The position numbers were made by a program, and so were the translations under genes. From Rothia mucilaginosa (GTDB lineage Bacteria > Actinomycetota > Actinomycetes > Actinomycetales > Micrococcaceae), in assembly GCF_019334805.1 (NCBI RefSeq), contig NZ_CP079822.1, forward strand, positions 1,798,001 to 1,862,000: a stretch of DNA of 64,000 bases. The letters run 5' to 3'. Shown piece by piece: positions 8,308 to 16,987 of the stretch. The notes beneath the pieces were generated by a model. That model ran no database searches, had not been told where the DNA came from, and saw only the letters and a list, made by a program, of their open reading frames with translations. The first letter of the stretch is position 1. Each line of letters starts with the position of its first letter.

Positions 8308-9628
8308 AGCGTCGTCCTACCTTTCGTACGGGAGTTCCATCATCGTAAGTGCGCCAGTCTTCGGGCAGGAGCGCATCGAGCACGTCGTCGATGGTCACTG
8401 CGCCTACCAGGCGGTGCGATTCGTTCACAATGGGAACGATGGTCAGGTCGTAGGTTGCCAGCACACGTGCCAGCTCTTCCAAACTTGCCTGGTCAGAGAC
8501 AGGCTCAGTGTCGGTATCGAGGATGTGACCGATCGGCTCGCTCGGCGGCACACGCAGCAGCTTCTGCATGTGCACCAGGCCCAAGTACTTGCCGGTCGGG
8601 GTTTCCAGGGGCGGGCGGGTCACCATGACGGCAGCCGCCATCGCCGGAGGGATCTCCTCGGCGCGGATGTGCGCGAGCGCCTCCGCAACGGTCGCCTCCG
8701 GGGAGAGGATAATCGGCACCGGGTTCATGAGCGAACCGGCGGTACCCTCGTCGTATTCGAGCAGTCGACGCACGTCGTCTGCTTCGTCGGGTTCCATGAG
8801 CTCGAGCAGCTTTTCACGCTGGGCGTCGTCCAGCTCGATAAGCAGGTCGGCGGCGTCGTCCGGTTCCATCTCTTCGAGGACCTGCGCGGCACGCTCGTCG
8901 TCCAGGTGCGACAGAATCTGCACCTGGTCCTCGGCGGGTAGCTCCTGCAGAACGTCTGCGAGGCGTTCATCCTGCAGTTCGGCGGCGATTTCGACCATGC
9001 GCTTATCGCTCATCTCGTGGATAGCGTCCGCAAGGTCGGCGGGCTTGGAATTCTCGTGGTTCGCCACGAACGCGGTTGCCGCCTGCGGTTCCACGTCGGT
9101 GGAGAGCAGAGCCTCGTCCCAGTCGACGATGAGGGTCTCCTTGGAGCGGCGGCGCCACGTGCTGGAGGAGGAGCTGACGCGGGAAACGAACAGTTCGGTC
9201 ACGCCCCAGTCGCCGTTGCGGCGCTGCTCAATGGCGACGTCCTCAATGACGGCGTCGCCGCTGCCGTCGAGCAGACGCACGCGGCGGTCAAAGAGCTCAC
9301 CGACGATGAGAGTCTCAGAGTTGCGCTGTTCAAAGCGGCGCAGGTTCACCAGGCCGGTTGAAATGATCTGTGAGGCGTCGATACTTCGCACACGGGTCAT
9401 GGGCATGAACACGCGTTTCTTGCCGAGCACCTCAACGATGATGCCGACAACAATGGGTTCGCTGCCCTTGGCGGGGCGGGCGCCCGCAATGGATGCGCCC
9501 AGGCCGCGTTTGAGCACGACGACATCTCGGAGACGGCCGAGGCGGTCACCGAAAGGGTCAAAAACGTCGAGGCCCAGAAGGCGGGCAATGTAAATCTTGC
9601 TGGGGGTGCTGAACTTCGAATTGCTCAC
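8300..9628 (-). CDS. MgtE N-terminal/CBS-domain protein without a channel
   Basis: A 442-residue soluble protein. The first ~90 residues resemble a PRC-barrel (KIYIARLLGLDVFDPFGDRLG). Residues ~205-300 are MgtE_N helical repeats (LQDERLADVLQELPAEDQ, LDDERAAQVLEEMEPDDAADLL), and residues ~300-430 are a CBS pair beginning LMNPVPIILSPEATVAEAL. There is no transmembrane part, so it is a sensor or regulator relative of the MgtE magnesium channel rather than a transporter. The start is GTG at 9628 with TACCCT six bases upstream, implying a leaderless mRNA. It heads the operon with DUF1003 and mrp. Confidence 0.85.
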   Translation of the reverse strand: MSNSKFSTPSKIYIARLLGLDVFDPFGDRLGRLRDVVVLKRGLGASIAGARPAKGSEPIVVGIIVEVLGKKRVFMPMTRVRSIDASQIISTGLVNLRRFEQRNSETLIVGELFDRRVRLLDGSGDAVIEDVAIEQRRNGDWGVTELFVSRVSSSSSTWRRRSKETLIVDWDEALLSTDVEPQAATAFVANHENSKPADLADAIHEMSDKRMVEIAAELQDERLADVLQELPAEDQVQILSHLDDERAAQVLEEMEPDDAADLLIELDDAQREKLLELMEPDEADDVRRLLEYDEGTAGSLMNPVPIILSPEATVAEALAHIRAEEIPPAMAAAVMVTRPPLETPTGKYLGLVHMQKLLRVPPSEPIGHILDTDTEPVSDQASLEELARVLATYDLTIVPIVNESHRLVGAVTIDDVLDALLPEDWRTYDDGTPVRKVGRRFG

Positions 9629-9634
9629 CTCTCT

Positions 9635-9640
9635 AGGGTA
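9635..9640 (-). promoter_or_regulatory. -10 box of the MgtE_N operon, probably leaderless
   Basis: TACCCT on the reverse strand, six bases (AGAGAG) from the GTG start at 9628. Confidence 0.5.
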
Positions 9641-9745
9641 CGCCCCGCCGCGGGGATTCGCACTTTGAGAAGCCTAATTGAACAGGTGCTCGCTACGCCT
9701 GTAGAGGAGCTGACCGCCCACCGGGTCCAGGGTTGGGGCGGGCGG

Positions 9746-9751
9746 TAGAAT
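9746..9751 (+). promoter_or_regulatory. -10 box of the stress-type membrane protein gene, probably leaderless
   Basis: TAGAAT followed by seven bases (AGAAGCC) and the ATG at 9759. Confidence 0.55.
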
Positions 9752-9758
9752 AGAAGCC

Positions 9759-10763
9759 ATGACTTCTAACCTGCCGAATATTCCCTCGACCCCGACTTCT
9801 TCTTTCGTTGCCTCGCGCCTGGCGCAGGCTCAAGGCAAGCCCCTGCCCGCCGGTGAGGCGATCGCCTCCTTCGTGCGTCACGATGATGCGCTCGCCGCTT
9901 TTGACGTGCTCAGCGAGCAGGATTATCCGGTCACGGCGCTGTACCTGGTCAACGACGGCATCCGCCAGGTGGAGTACCCGGTACAGACTGGTTACGGTCG
10001 TGCCTTGATTTCTTCGGCGATTCAGGGCGCGTCGATGGGCCTGGTGTTTTCGGTGCTGTTGACGCTGACCGGTGACTCTTTTACGTCGGTGGCGCTAAAG
10101 TACGTGCCGCTGTCGGTGGTGGTGTTTGTGCTGTGGCAGATGTTCATCCTGCGCCGCGGCAGGGGTGTTCGTTACCCGATGCGTACCGAGGCGATTCCCT
10201 CGCGTACCGTGATGTACGCCCTGCCGGAGTACGCTCAGGATGCACGCCGCGTGCTGGGCGCGCATCCTCGCTTCTCGGCGGCGGTTGCGGCTGCGCGTGC
10301 GGCGGCTGCTCCGGAAGCTTCGCAGGCTCGTGCCGCTCAGAGCACCGTTTCGATGAATGGCGCACCGGTTCCGACTGGCGCTCCGAAGGCTCCCTCGTAC
10401 CGTGCGCAGGCGGGTAGCCAGCCGGCGCCGAACCAGAACCTACCCGAGCGTGATACGACCGCGCAGAACGCGGTGGCTCAGAGTGCAGCGCAGAACATGC
10501 CGGCACCGGTTGCCCCCACTCAGCCCGCCCCGTCCGCACAGGCTGCACAGTCCACTCAGCCTGCAGAACAGGCAAGCGCTGAACAGGCAAGCGGTCAGAA
10601 GTCAGATACGCAGAAGCGCCCGGCACAGCGGTACGGTCTGCGCGTGGACGACCCGGAAGAATACGCGAAGCTGATTCAGCCCAAGCCGCAGCGTCCGACT
10701 CCGCGCCCGCAGGGCCTGCACGATAAGTCCTCGCACGATAATTCAGCGAAGGACTCTGAATAG
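9759..10763 (+). CDS. General stress protein 17M-like membrane protein
   Basis: A 334-residue protein. Residues ~25-75 (ASFVRHDDALAAFDVLSEQ, then ALYLVNDGIRQVEYPV) resemble the general stress protein 17M domain. Two transmembrane helices follow (ALISSAIQGASMGLVFSVLL; ALKYVPLSVVVFVLWQMFIL). From about residue 170 the protein is a low-complexity Ala/Gln/Pro tail, probably disordered. It is divergent from the MgtE_N operon across a shared promoter region. The exact role is unknown. Confidence 0.75.
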   Translation: MTSNLPNIPSTPTSSFVASRLAQAQGKPLPAGEAIASFVRHDDALAAFDVLSEQDYPVTALYLVNDGIRQVEYPVQTGYGRALISSAIQGASMGLVFSVLLTLTGDSFTSVALKYVPLSVVVFVLWQMFILRRGRGVRYPMRTEAIPSRTVMYALPEYAQDARRVLGAHPRFSAAVAAARAAAAPEASQARAAQSTVSMNGAPVPTGAPKAPSYRAQAGSQPAPNQNLPERDTTAQNAVAQSAAQNMPAPVAPTQPAPSAQAAQSTQPAEQASAEQASGQKSDTQKRPAQRYGLRVDDPEEYAKLIQPKPQRPTPRPQGLHDKSSHDNSAKDSE

Positions 10764-10818
10764 CCGTAAGGCACAACGGCGGGAAACAGACATAGAAGGT
10801 ACGCAGCATAGAAGACAC

Positions 10819-10859
10819 GCGAAAGCCCCTCACCGAACGAATCGGTGAGGGGCTTTCGC
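10819..10859. terminator. Bidirectional terminator, 18-bp stem
   Basis: GCGAAAGCCCCTCACCGA (10819-10836) pairs perfectly with TCGGTGAGGGGCTTTCGC (10842-10859), between convergent genes. Confidence 0.85.
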
Positions 10860-10910
10860 TATGCACATACAACCGGCACTAACCGGTGTTAGTGGCGTGA
10901 AGAGTCAGGC

Positions 10911-12440
10911 TTACTTCGCCAGCTTCGCCATCCACTCCTCAATGCCCTCAACGGTGCGCGGCAGTGCAGCGGAGAGGTTCACGTTGCCGTCCTCGGTGCA
11001 GAGCACGTCGTCCTCCAGGCGGATGCCGATACCGCGGTACTCCTCGGGAATGGACATGTCCTCTTCCTTGAAGTACAGCGCCGGCTCAATGGTGAAGACC
11101 ATGCCCGGCTCCAGCTCAGCCCACATGTACAGTTCAGCCTTTGCCTGCGCGCAGTCGTGCACGTCCAGGCCCAGGTGGTGGCTGGTGCCGTGCGGCATCC
11201 AGCGGCGGTGCTGACCGCCCTCAATGGTGAGGGAAACCTCGGCAGAAACCGGCAGCAGGCCCCACTCTTCCAGACGGTGAGCCAGAACCTCCATCGCGGC
11301 GTCGTGCAGTTCGTGGAACTTACGGCCCGGCTTAGCCACAGCGAATGCGGCGTCAGCAGCCTCCAACACAGCGTTGTAGACCTTCGCCTGAACCTCGGTG
11401 AACTTACCGTTCACGGGGAAGGTGCGGGTCACGTCTGCGGTGTACAGGGTGTCGTCCTCAACGCCTGCGTCCAGCAACAGCAGCTTGCCGTCGTCGACGG
11501 TGCCGTTGTTGCGAATCCAGTGCAGGATGGTTGCGTTGTTACCGCACGCTGCGATGGTGTCGTAGCCCAGGTCGTTACCGTCGGTACGTGCCACGGAGAA
11601 GAACGCAGTCTCAACGACGCGCTCACCGCGGTGGTGCTCCTTAGCCTTCGGCAGGGAGCGAATGACCTCTTCGAAGCCCTTGACGGTCATGTCAACGGAA
11701 CGCTGCAGGTTCTCAACCTCGATAGCGTCCTTAAGCAGGCGAGCCTCGGAGAGCGCCACAGCCAGTTCGGAGTCCAGCTTGTCAGCCTGCTCCAGCTCCA
11801 CGCCGGTGTTGTAGCGGGAGGTGTCAACCAGCGCGTCAACAGCCGGGTCAACGTTGCGGACCAGGCGGATGTTCACGCCGCCCAGGCCCTGGTTGCCGGC
11901 GTTCTTGGTGATAGCAACCTCAAGCTCGGACAGGTCGCGGGTACGCAGACCGTAACGCTCGGAGAACTCCTTCAGGGTGGGGCGGGGGCCAACCCAGAAC
12001 TCGCCGTAGCGTGCATCCGCGTAGAACTCTGCGGTGTCGCGGCCAGCCAGCGGGCGGAAGTACAGGGTGACCTCGTGGTTGGAGCCGTTGTCGCCGGTAC
12101 CCTCTTCGACGGGCTCGAAGATCAGCACAGCGTCAGGCTCGTGGTCGATGCCCAGACCGGTCTGGTGCGCAAACGCCGAGTGGGGGCGGAAGCGGTAGTC
12201 GCAGTCGTTGGAGCGGACCTTCAGCGGGCCTGCGGGCAGGACGAGGCGCTCGCCGGGGAATGCCTTGGAGATCTTGGCGCGGCGCTCAGCGGCGTAGTCT
12301 GCTACGGGCTCGCGGGTGTAGCCGTCATCTTCGGCAGGTGCCCAGTTTGCGGCAATGAATTCGGTGAACGCAGACGCCTTGGGGGTGCTGCGGTGGTCAG
12401 TCTTCTGAGCTTCGGTGCTCTTCTCGTTGTTCTCAGTCAT
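10911..12440 (-). CDS. pepP: Xaa-Pro aminopeptidase (aminopeptidase P)
   Basis: Dinuclear-metal M24B exopeptidase that releases an N-terminal residue preceding proline; cytoplasmic. Of 509 residues, the N-terminal ~190 are the creatinase-N domain. The pita-bread domain shows LLLDAGVEDDTLYTADVTRTFPVNG with both metal Asp residues, HGTSHHLGLDVHD with the metal His, MVFTIEPALYF with a metal Glu, and GIGIRLEDDVL with the last Glu. All five ligands are present. The start at 12440 has TATGAT six bases upstream (leaderless). It is a stand-alone gene with its own terminator. Confidence 0.92.
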   Translation of the reverse strand: MTENNEKSTEAQKTDHRSTPKASAFTEFIAANWAPAEDDGYTREPVADYAAERRAKISKAFPGERLVLPAGPLKVRSNDCDYRFRPHSAFAHQTGLGIDHEPDAVLIFEPVEEGTGDNGSNHEVTLYFRPLAGRDTAEFYADARYGEFWVGPRPTLKEFSERYGLRTRDLSELEVAITKNAGNQGLGGVNIRLVRNVDPAVDALVDTSRYNTGVELEQADKLDSELAVALSEARLLKDAIEVENLQRSVDMTVKGFEEVIRSLPKAKEHHRGERVVETAFFSVARTDGNDLGYDTIAACGNNATILHWIRNNGTVDDGKLLLLDAGVEDDTLYTADVTRTFPVNGKFTEVQAKVYNAVLEAADAAFAVAKPGRKFHELHDAAMEVLAHRLEEWGLLPVSAEVSLTIEGGQHRRWMPHGTSHHLGLDVHDCAQAKAELYMWAELEPGMVFTIEPALYFKEEDMSIPEEYRGIGIRLEDDVLCTEDGNVNLSAALPRTVEGIEEWMAKLAK

Positions 12441-12446
12441 GGGTTA

Positions 12447-12452
12447 ATCATA
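12447..12452 (-). promoter_or_regulatory. pepP -10 box, probably leaderless
   Basis: TATGAT on the reverse strand, six bases (TAACCC) before the pepP ATG. Confidence 0.55.
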
Positions 12453-12656
12453 GCCTCTTCATTACAGGTGGGCAGATGTTTTAGCGCTTTTGACCATAAG
12501 AGAGGGTGCAGTGGGACAGAATATATCTTTGACTTGCGACCGGGTGCCTGATATTGCGCCGCCGATATTGGTAGGGTTGAATCAGAAGAGTAGATGACAT
12601 GCCTTAAAACCCCGCTGAGGTGGCGACGAACTAGCAGGGGCGGGGAAGGAGAGAAT

Positions 12657-13625
12657 ATGACGCAGACAGAACACCGAAATAGTGCACCTAATGCGCAGCA
12701 GGCACCGCAGCCCGCTGAATCGGGCGCGCCTGAAAACCTGAACCGTGCCGGGCGTTACGATCTGCATATTCACTCCGCTATTTCTGACGGCACGCAGAGC
12801 CTGACCGAGCTGGTGCCGCTGATTGCTCGCGCCGGGTTGGCTGGATTTGCGCTGACAGATCACGATACGACGGCTGGTTGGGCGCAGGCGGCTCAGCTGG
12901 CGGATGAGCACGGTCTGGATTTTCTGCCGGGTGCCGAGTTCTCCTGCCGTTACCGGTACACCGACGGTGAGGGCCGCGCACGCACGAAGACCATTCATCT
13001 GCTCGCTTATGGTTTTGACCCGGTGGGTTCGGAGTTGGCGCGCCGTGTGGAGGCGATTCGCGCCAGCCGTGAGGGCCGTGCGCAGGCTATTGTGGGCCGT
13101 CTTGCCGCCGACTACCCGCTGACCTGGGATGACGTGTTGGCGCAGGTGGGGGAGGGGAACACGGCGGTGGGCCGCCCCCATATTGCTGATGCGCTGGTTG
13201 CTGCCGGTGTGGTTGCTGACCGTTCTGAGGCTTTTGCGAAGCTGCTGTACACGGGCAGCCCCTACTATGTGCCGCAGGATGCGCTGGACCCGTTGGAGGC
13301 GGTGCGTCTGGTGCGTGAGGCTGGGGGCGTGCCGGTGATTGCGCATCCGATGAGTACGATGCGTGGACCCGCGTTGAGCCTGGAGTACCTGGGTTTGATG
13401 GTGGATGCTGGCCTGGCGGGCGTGGAGGTGTATCACCGTGAGAACTCCCCGGAGGACCGGGCGCGTCTGCTGGAGTTCATTGAGCGTCAGCGTGCGGCGG
13501 GCCGTGAGGTGCTGGTGACGGGTTCGAGTGATTATCACGGTGCGGGTAAGCCGAACCTGCTGGGTGAGAATACGACGGATGCGGTGACGGTGGCGCGTAT
13601 CCGCGAGCAGCTGGCGGCCCAGTAG
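12657..13625 (+). CDS. PHP-domain phosphoesterase
   Basis: A 322-residue PHP-family metal phosphoesterase, related to enzymes that hydrolyse nucleoside 3',5'-bisphosphates or 5' ends of RNA/DNA. Metal-site motifs run in order: DLHIHSAISDGT, FALTDHDTTAG, HLLAYGFD, VIAHPMS and SSDYHGAGK. The N-terminal 35 residues are Gln/Pro-rich and probably disordered. I start at the ATG at 12657, preceded by GGAGAG; an upstream ATG at 12594 would add 21 residues with no family resemblance. The gene is followed at once by a strong terminator and the low-GC island. The substrate is uncertain. Confidence 0.87.
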   Translation: MTQTEHRNSAPNAQQAPQPAESGAPENLNRAGRYDLHIHSAISDGTQSLTELVPLIARAGLAGFALTDHDTTAGWAQAAQLADEHGLDFLPGAEFSCRYRYTDGEGRARTKTIHLLAYGFDPVGSELARRVEAIRASREGRAQAIVGRLAADYPLTWDDVLAQVGEGNTAVGRPHIADALVAAGVVADRSEAFAKLLYTGSPYYVPQDALDPLEAVRLVREAGGVPVIAHPMSTMRGPALSLEYLGLMVDAGLAGVEVYHRENSPEDRARLLEFIERQRAAGREVLVTGSSDYHGAGKPNLLGENTTDAVTVARIREQLAAQ

Positions 13626-13633
13626 TAAGACGA

Positions 13634-13679
13634 AAGAGTGTGGGGCGGGTTCCCGATTAGGAACCCGCCCCACACTCTT
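13634..13679. terminator. Terminator, copy 1 (left edge of island)
   Basis: AAGAGTGTGGGGCGGGTTCC pairs perfectly over 20 bp with its complement at 13660-13679 (loop CGATTA), followed by TTG. An almost identical hairpin is found at 16906-16952 in the same loop orientation. Confidence 0.93.
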
Positions 13680-13807
13680 TTGTTTTCACCTCATTGCATA
13701 TTCTCTAAATCTCTACCTGAAGGTTAGGATTTTTGATACGCTGAGAACGTTCTACTCATTGGGGTGCACAAAGATTGTGCCTCCCCTCTTATTTTGAAGG
13801 AGCTATG

Positions 13808-14632
13808 ATGCTTCGACAATTATTCGCCCGTCCTACGAAGCGGGCTATCCAGGCTGGCGGCACGGTACTGCTGGCTGGCGCCATGGTGTGCGGCAGTGTT
13901 CCGGCGTATGCCACCGGGCATTTGAAGCCTCACGAGGTGACCCCTATTGTGCAACCGGACGAACCGGCAGTGACCTGTAACGACCGCGCAGAATATGAGT
14001 ATTATCGGCAAGATGGCGAGTTGGGGCGTCGCGTTATCTTTAGTTGGGCACAGTGTGTTGGTCTGATTTCTGAGCGTCAGAAGTACAAAATGGTCAAGAA
14101 AGATAGTGTTATTTCTCGCGGCCAGTTTGTGGAGTATCTATACCGTCTGTCAGGTTCTCCCGAAGTGAAGAATCTTCCGGCTCAGTCTCCGTATGGTGAT
14201 ATTAAGACTGATGATCCGCGTTTTCCCGTGGTGATGTGGGCTCGTCAGCGGGGCATTACCTGGGGTTGGAGTGATGGGAATTTCCATTACGATACCCCTG
14301 CTAGTGAGGCTGCTACTGCCTTGATGGTGTATCGATTGGCGGGTAGTCCAAACGTAACGGTAGAAGTAGACGATCCTAATGCCTATTTCCTATATACTCC
14401 TTGGAAGGAAAAATGGCCGAATATGCCCTATAATTCGGAGCTTCATAAGGCATACACCTGGTTATACTATGGTCTTCAGAATCCAAATAATAAAGATTCT
14501 GTCGAGAACGTATCGTATCGACAGCATGGTATCGTATCACCTAATGATGAATTTGAGTGGTTGACTTACGCTACGTATGAGCAGGCCTTTGAAGTGATTC
14601 GTCTGGCAGATAAATCTTTCAAATTTAAATAA
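13808..14632 (+). CDS. Exported SLH-like protein
   Basis: A 274-residue exported protein. A basic N-terminus (LRQLFARPTKRAIQ) and hydrophobic stretch AGGTVLLAGAMVCGSVPAYA end in a typical signal-peptidase site near residue 36. The rest resembles the S-layer-homology modules of actinobacterial surface proteins: ISRGQFVEYLYRLSGSP, YGDIKTDDPRFPVVMWARQRGITWGWSDG and ATALMVYRLAGSP. AAGGAG lies five bases before the ATG at 13808; an ATG directly upstream (13805) is closer to the site. Codon use is AT-rich relative to neighbours, which suggests transfer. It is convergent with the beta-helix gene through a shared terminator; a decayed relative lies at 16639. The binding target is unknown. Confidence 0.75.
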   Translation: MLRQLFARPTKRAIQAGGTVLLAGAMVCGSVPAYATGHLKPHEVTPIVQPDEPAVTCNDRAEYEYYRQDGELGRRVIFSWAQCVGLISERQKYKMVKKDSVISRGQFVEYLYRLSGSPEVKNLPAQSPYGDIKTDDPRFPVVMWARQRGITWGWSDGNFHYDTPASEAATALMVYRLAGSPNVTVEVDDPNAYFLYTPWKEKWPNMPYNSELHKAYTWLYYGLQNPNNKDSVENVSYRQHGIVSPNDEFEWLTYATYEQAFEVIRLADKSFKFK

Positions 14633-14639
14633 GAAACGT

Positions 14640-14673
14640 ATCCCCGCTTATGTATCAATACATAAGCGGGGAT
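14640..14673. terminator. Bidirectional terminator inside the island
   Basis: ATCCCCGCTTATGTAT and ATACATAAGCGGGGAT are perfect complements around two bases, between the stops of the convergent island genes. Confidence 0.85.
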
Positions 14674-14685
14674 ATGTTTATGAAT

Positions 14686-16350
14686 TTATTCCACAACTAT
14701 ATATTCTTTTTTATTGGAAGTTCCCACTGGAGTCTCAGTAGATTTATAGACATACTGATTAATTTCAATCTTGTAGGGTGGGTTCAGGGAATTTTTAATA
14801 GAAAACTTCCATTTATCGTTCAGAACCTTGGGTTTAGGTTTGTTATTGTCTTCGTAGTCCATGTGGCATTCGTCGTATGCGTTTGCTCCAATAATATTCA
14901 AACGCCTAACACTACCTTCAAGATAGAAGCCCCACAGTGAAGCGAGGATTCTTTCTAGGGGTACTTCTTGGCTTGGCCCGTAGGGGTTGTCTGAGCGTAC
15001 TCCCGTGAAAGTGCAGTCGCTAGCCCACGAGCTGATATACCAGTTCGCTGCCTCGTGGTTATGTGCTTTATCTGAGACTGCGTCATGCCAGCTGGAGGAT
15101 TCACCGATACAGCCCACATAGTTATTCCGCGGCATTAGGGCAAACCATCCGTGGCCGCCATTCTCTTGGGCCGTGCATCCTTGAAAGAGGTTACGCGTTC
15201 CAGCAACATACCATCCAGCACCGGCTTTGGCGGTGTATTGATCGTCGGACTGGTCCTTTTTCCGTGTTACGTAGATAGAATTTTGTAGCACGGATCGGCG
15301 GTTGTACCAGCTGGTTGACCCAAAAAATTTGCATTGGGAGGCATAGATTTCAATTCCGGCGTAGTTTTTCCCTGAAAGGTTGGCATCAGAGATATCTACT
15401 GTAAGGAACTTATTATCTGCGCCACCAGGATTATTGCCATCTTTGCGGCGTAACGGATGACCGACAGGTTTGCCAACCAGCAAGCCTTGACGCAAAGACT
15501 TACGGACACGGATTTTATCGACTTTCATACCTCGGTCATGAAGCCCCAAAATCGCAACGCCCATATCTACATCCCAAATTTCTAGGTTAGAGAGGGAAGG
15601 AACAGCCTCAGGGTCATTAGGCTTACCCCTAAACTCAGTATGCAGAATAACCCCTGCCACATGGGCTAGCGGTGCCCTAGTATGCGTATTATCCCTAAGT
15701 TGATCTACGTTGATATGCCCTTTTTGAGGGCTCGTGCGAATCCACATATCACGCACTCCGAAACGCATCGGACGGTTATCTGTCACCTTCATAGATGTCC
15801 GCTCCTGATAAGTTCCCGTATGGAAAACACCGAAACATTCATCTCGATTTTCACGAACTGCTTCATCAAGCTTATCTGTGGGCGTCGCAATAATTCGGGT
15901 GGACATTCCATGACCGAAAAACTCCACCTTATCGAGCAAGTGAATGAAGGGGTGCGACACCTTGTAAATACCGGCAGGTAGCTCAATTGACCCTCCACCG
16001 AGCCAATAGAGCCGCTCCGCCAGCATATTCAGCTGATCGGTGCAGTCTTCTACACCCGTGGGGTCTACGCAGTAATCCAGAACATTAACGTGAAGGCCGT
16101 TCTTCGCAAGATTATGGACTGTGCGTGCCCTCGCTTCGGTAGTGTACGTGAGGTATTGCAGACGCGTACGGAACTCGTCTAGCCGCTTCGTTGGATTCTC
16201 TACCCATTCCGGGGCAGGAGTCATAAACTCCTCGGGCTTATTTGCTTGCTCCGCATGGGCTGGGGAGAAAGCTGAGACTCCTGCAGTGGTTGCGGCAAGA
16301 GCTCCTCCTACCAAAAGGGCGCGCCGCGATGGCGCATGATATTCAGACAT
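14686..16350 (-). CDS. Tat-exported right-handed beta-helix protein
   Basis: A 554-residue protein. The N-terminus has a twin-arginine signal (SRRALLVGGALAATTAGVSA) with a cleavage-like AHA near residue 33. From ~70 it reads NVLDYCVDPTGVEDCTDQLN, GGGSIELPAGIYKV and FFGHGMSTRIIATP, the opening coils of pectate-lyase-3/tailspike beta-helices. Later short repeats with Asn/Gly turns (WYVAGTRNLFQGCTAQENGGHGWF) continue the helix. It probably binds or cleaves a polysaccharide, perhaps in the cell's own envelope or biofilm; no catalytic set can be assigned. Base composition is AT-rich. It is convergent with the SLH-like gene. Confidence 0.8.
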   Translation of the reverse strand: MSEYHAPSRRALLVGGALAATTAGVSAFSPAHAEQANKPEEFMTPAPEWVENPTKRLDEFRTRLQYLTYTTEARARTVHNLAKNGLHVNVLDYCVDPTGVEDCTDQLNMLAERLYWLGGGSIELPAGIYKVSHPFIHLLDKVEFFGHGMSTRIIATPTDKLDEAVRENRDECFGVFHTGTYQERTSMKVTDNRPMRFGVRDMWIRTSPQKGHINVDQLRDNTHTRAPLAHVAGVILHTEFRGKPNDPEAVPSLSNLEIWDVDMGVAILGLHDRGMKVDKIRVRKSLRQGLLVGKPVGHPLRRKDGNNPGGADNKFLTVDISDANLSGKNYAGIEIYASQCKFFGSTSWYNRRSVLQNSIYVTRKKDQSDDQYTAKAGAGWYVAGTRNLFQGCTAQENGGHGWFALMPRNNYVGCIGESSSWHDAVSDKAHNHEAANWYISSWASDCTFTGVRSDNPYGPSQEVPLERILASLWGFYLEGSVRRLNIIGANAYDECHMDYEDNNKPKPKVLNDKWKFSIKNSLNPPYKIEINQYVYKSTETPVGTSNKKEYIVVE

Positions 16351-16638
16351 CGATGTCTCCTAGAGGTGAGTGAATTATTTGCCCTTCATCACGACGAAGT
16401 GATGTTAGTGGACGGATACCTTCTGCACGTAGCACCGTGCTGCGCTGCAGAAGATGCCTCTAGTGTGTATCACTTTTTCTTCCCTTTGCAAGAAATTTTA
16501 TGATTTTTACATAAATTCGTTTCAAGTTTCATGTAAATATTTCAATTTTTTTCAATATATTAATGAAGCCTATAAAATCTATTACTTTAAAGATTTTTAA
16601 CATTAAATTAAAACTAAAAAGAAATACAAAGCATAATT
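16351..16638. other. AT-rich spacer upstream of the beta-helix gene
   Basis: A very AT-rich stretch (16480-16630 is mostly A/T) holding the beta-helix gene leader. I see no intact gene in it. Confidence 0.6.
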
Positions 16639-16895
16639 TTGGAATCTCTTTGGCAGGAATATCGCCATAGCCTCCCCTACAGTTCAGAGTTACATCGGGC
16701 ATATGCCTGGCTGAAATTTACTGAGGATGGCCGAACGTATTTACCTAGCGACGTTGCGACTGTTGACGAACTGTGGTTCGATGCATGACAATTCAAGCCA
16801 CTCATATACAGGCTATTGAGCTGTTGCGCATAGCTGATACTCGAAGCGCATCTAAAGCATTTATAAAGAGAAAGCACTTTAGAACAGAACACTAG
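16639..16895 (+). pseudogene. Frameshifted remnant of a second SLH-like gene
   Basis: Forward translation from 16639 gives LESLWQEYRHSLPYSSELHR then AYAWLKFTEDG, matching the intact neighbour's PWKEKWPNMPYNSELHKAYTWL. The frame stops at 16786-16788 (TGA). The next frame from 16785 continues the match, ATHIQAIELLRIAD against ATYEQAFEVIRLAD, and ends with TAG at 16893. The 5' three quarters of the gene are missing. The remnant ends 11 bases before terminator copy 2. Confidence 0.8.
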
Positions 16896-16905
16896 GGCAA
16901 CGCAA

Positions 16906-16952
16906 AAGAGTGTGGGGCGGGTTCCTTGATTAGGAACCCGCCCCACACTCTT
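16906..16952. terminator. Terminator, copy 2 (right edge of island)
   Basis: The same 20-bp stem as at 13634, with loop TTGATTA instead of CGATTA. It serves the methyltransferase gene from the right. Confidence 0.92.
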
Positions 16953-16987
16953 AACACGTGCTCTCACGGACGCGCAGAAAAGACAGC

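Larger units (their letters stand above)
13634..16952. mobile_element. Low-GC accessory island flanked by duplicated terminators
   Basis: The segment between two near-identical 46-47-bp hairpins is visibly AT-richer than the surroundings. It holds an SLH-like gene, a beta-helix gene and a broken SLH-like gene. The outer neighbours, the PHP gene and the methyltransferase, are convergent, so one shared bidirectional terminator is the likely ancestral state. No integrase or transposase is present; homologous recombination between terminator copies is the probable route. Boundaries are inferred. Confidence 0.55.
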
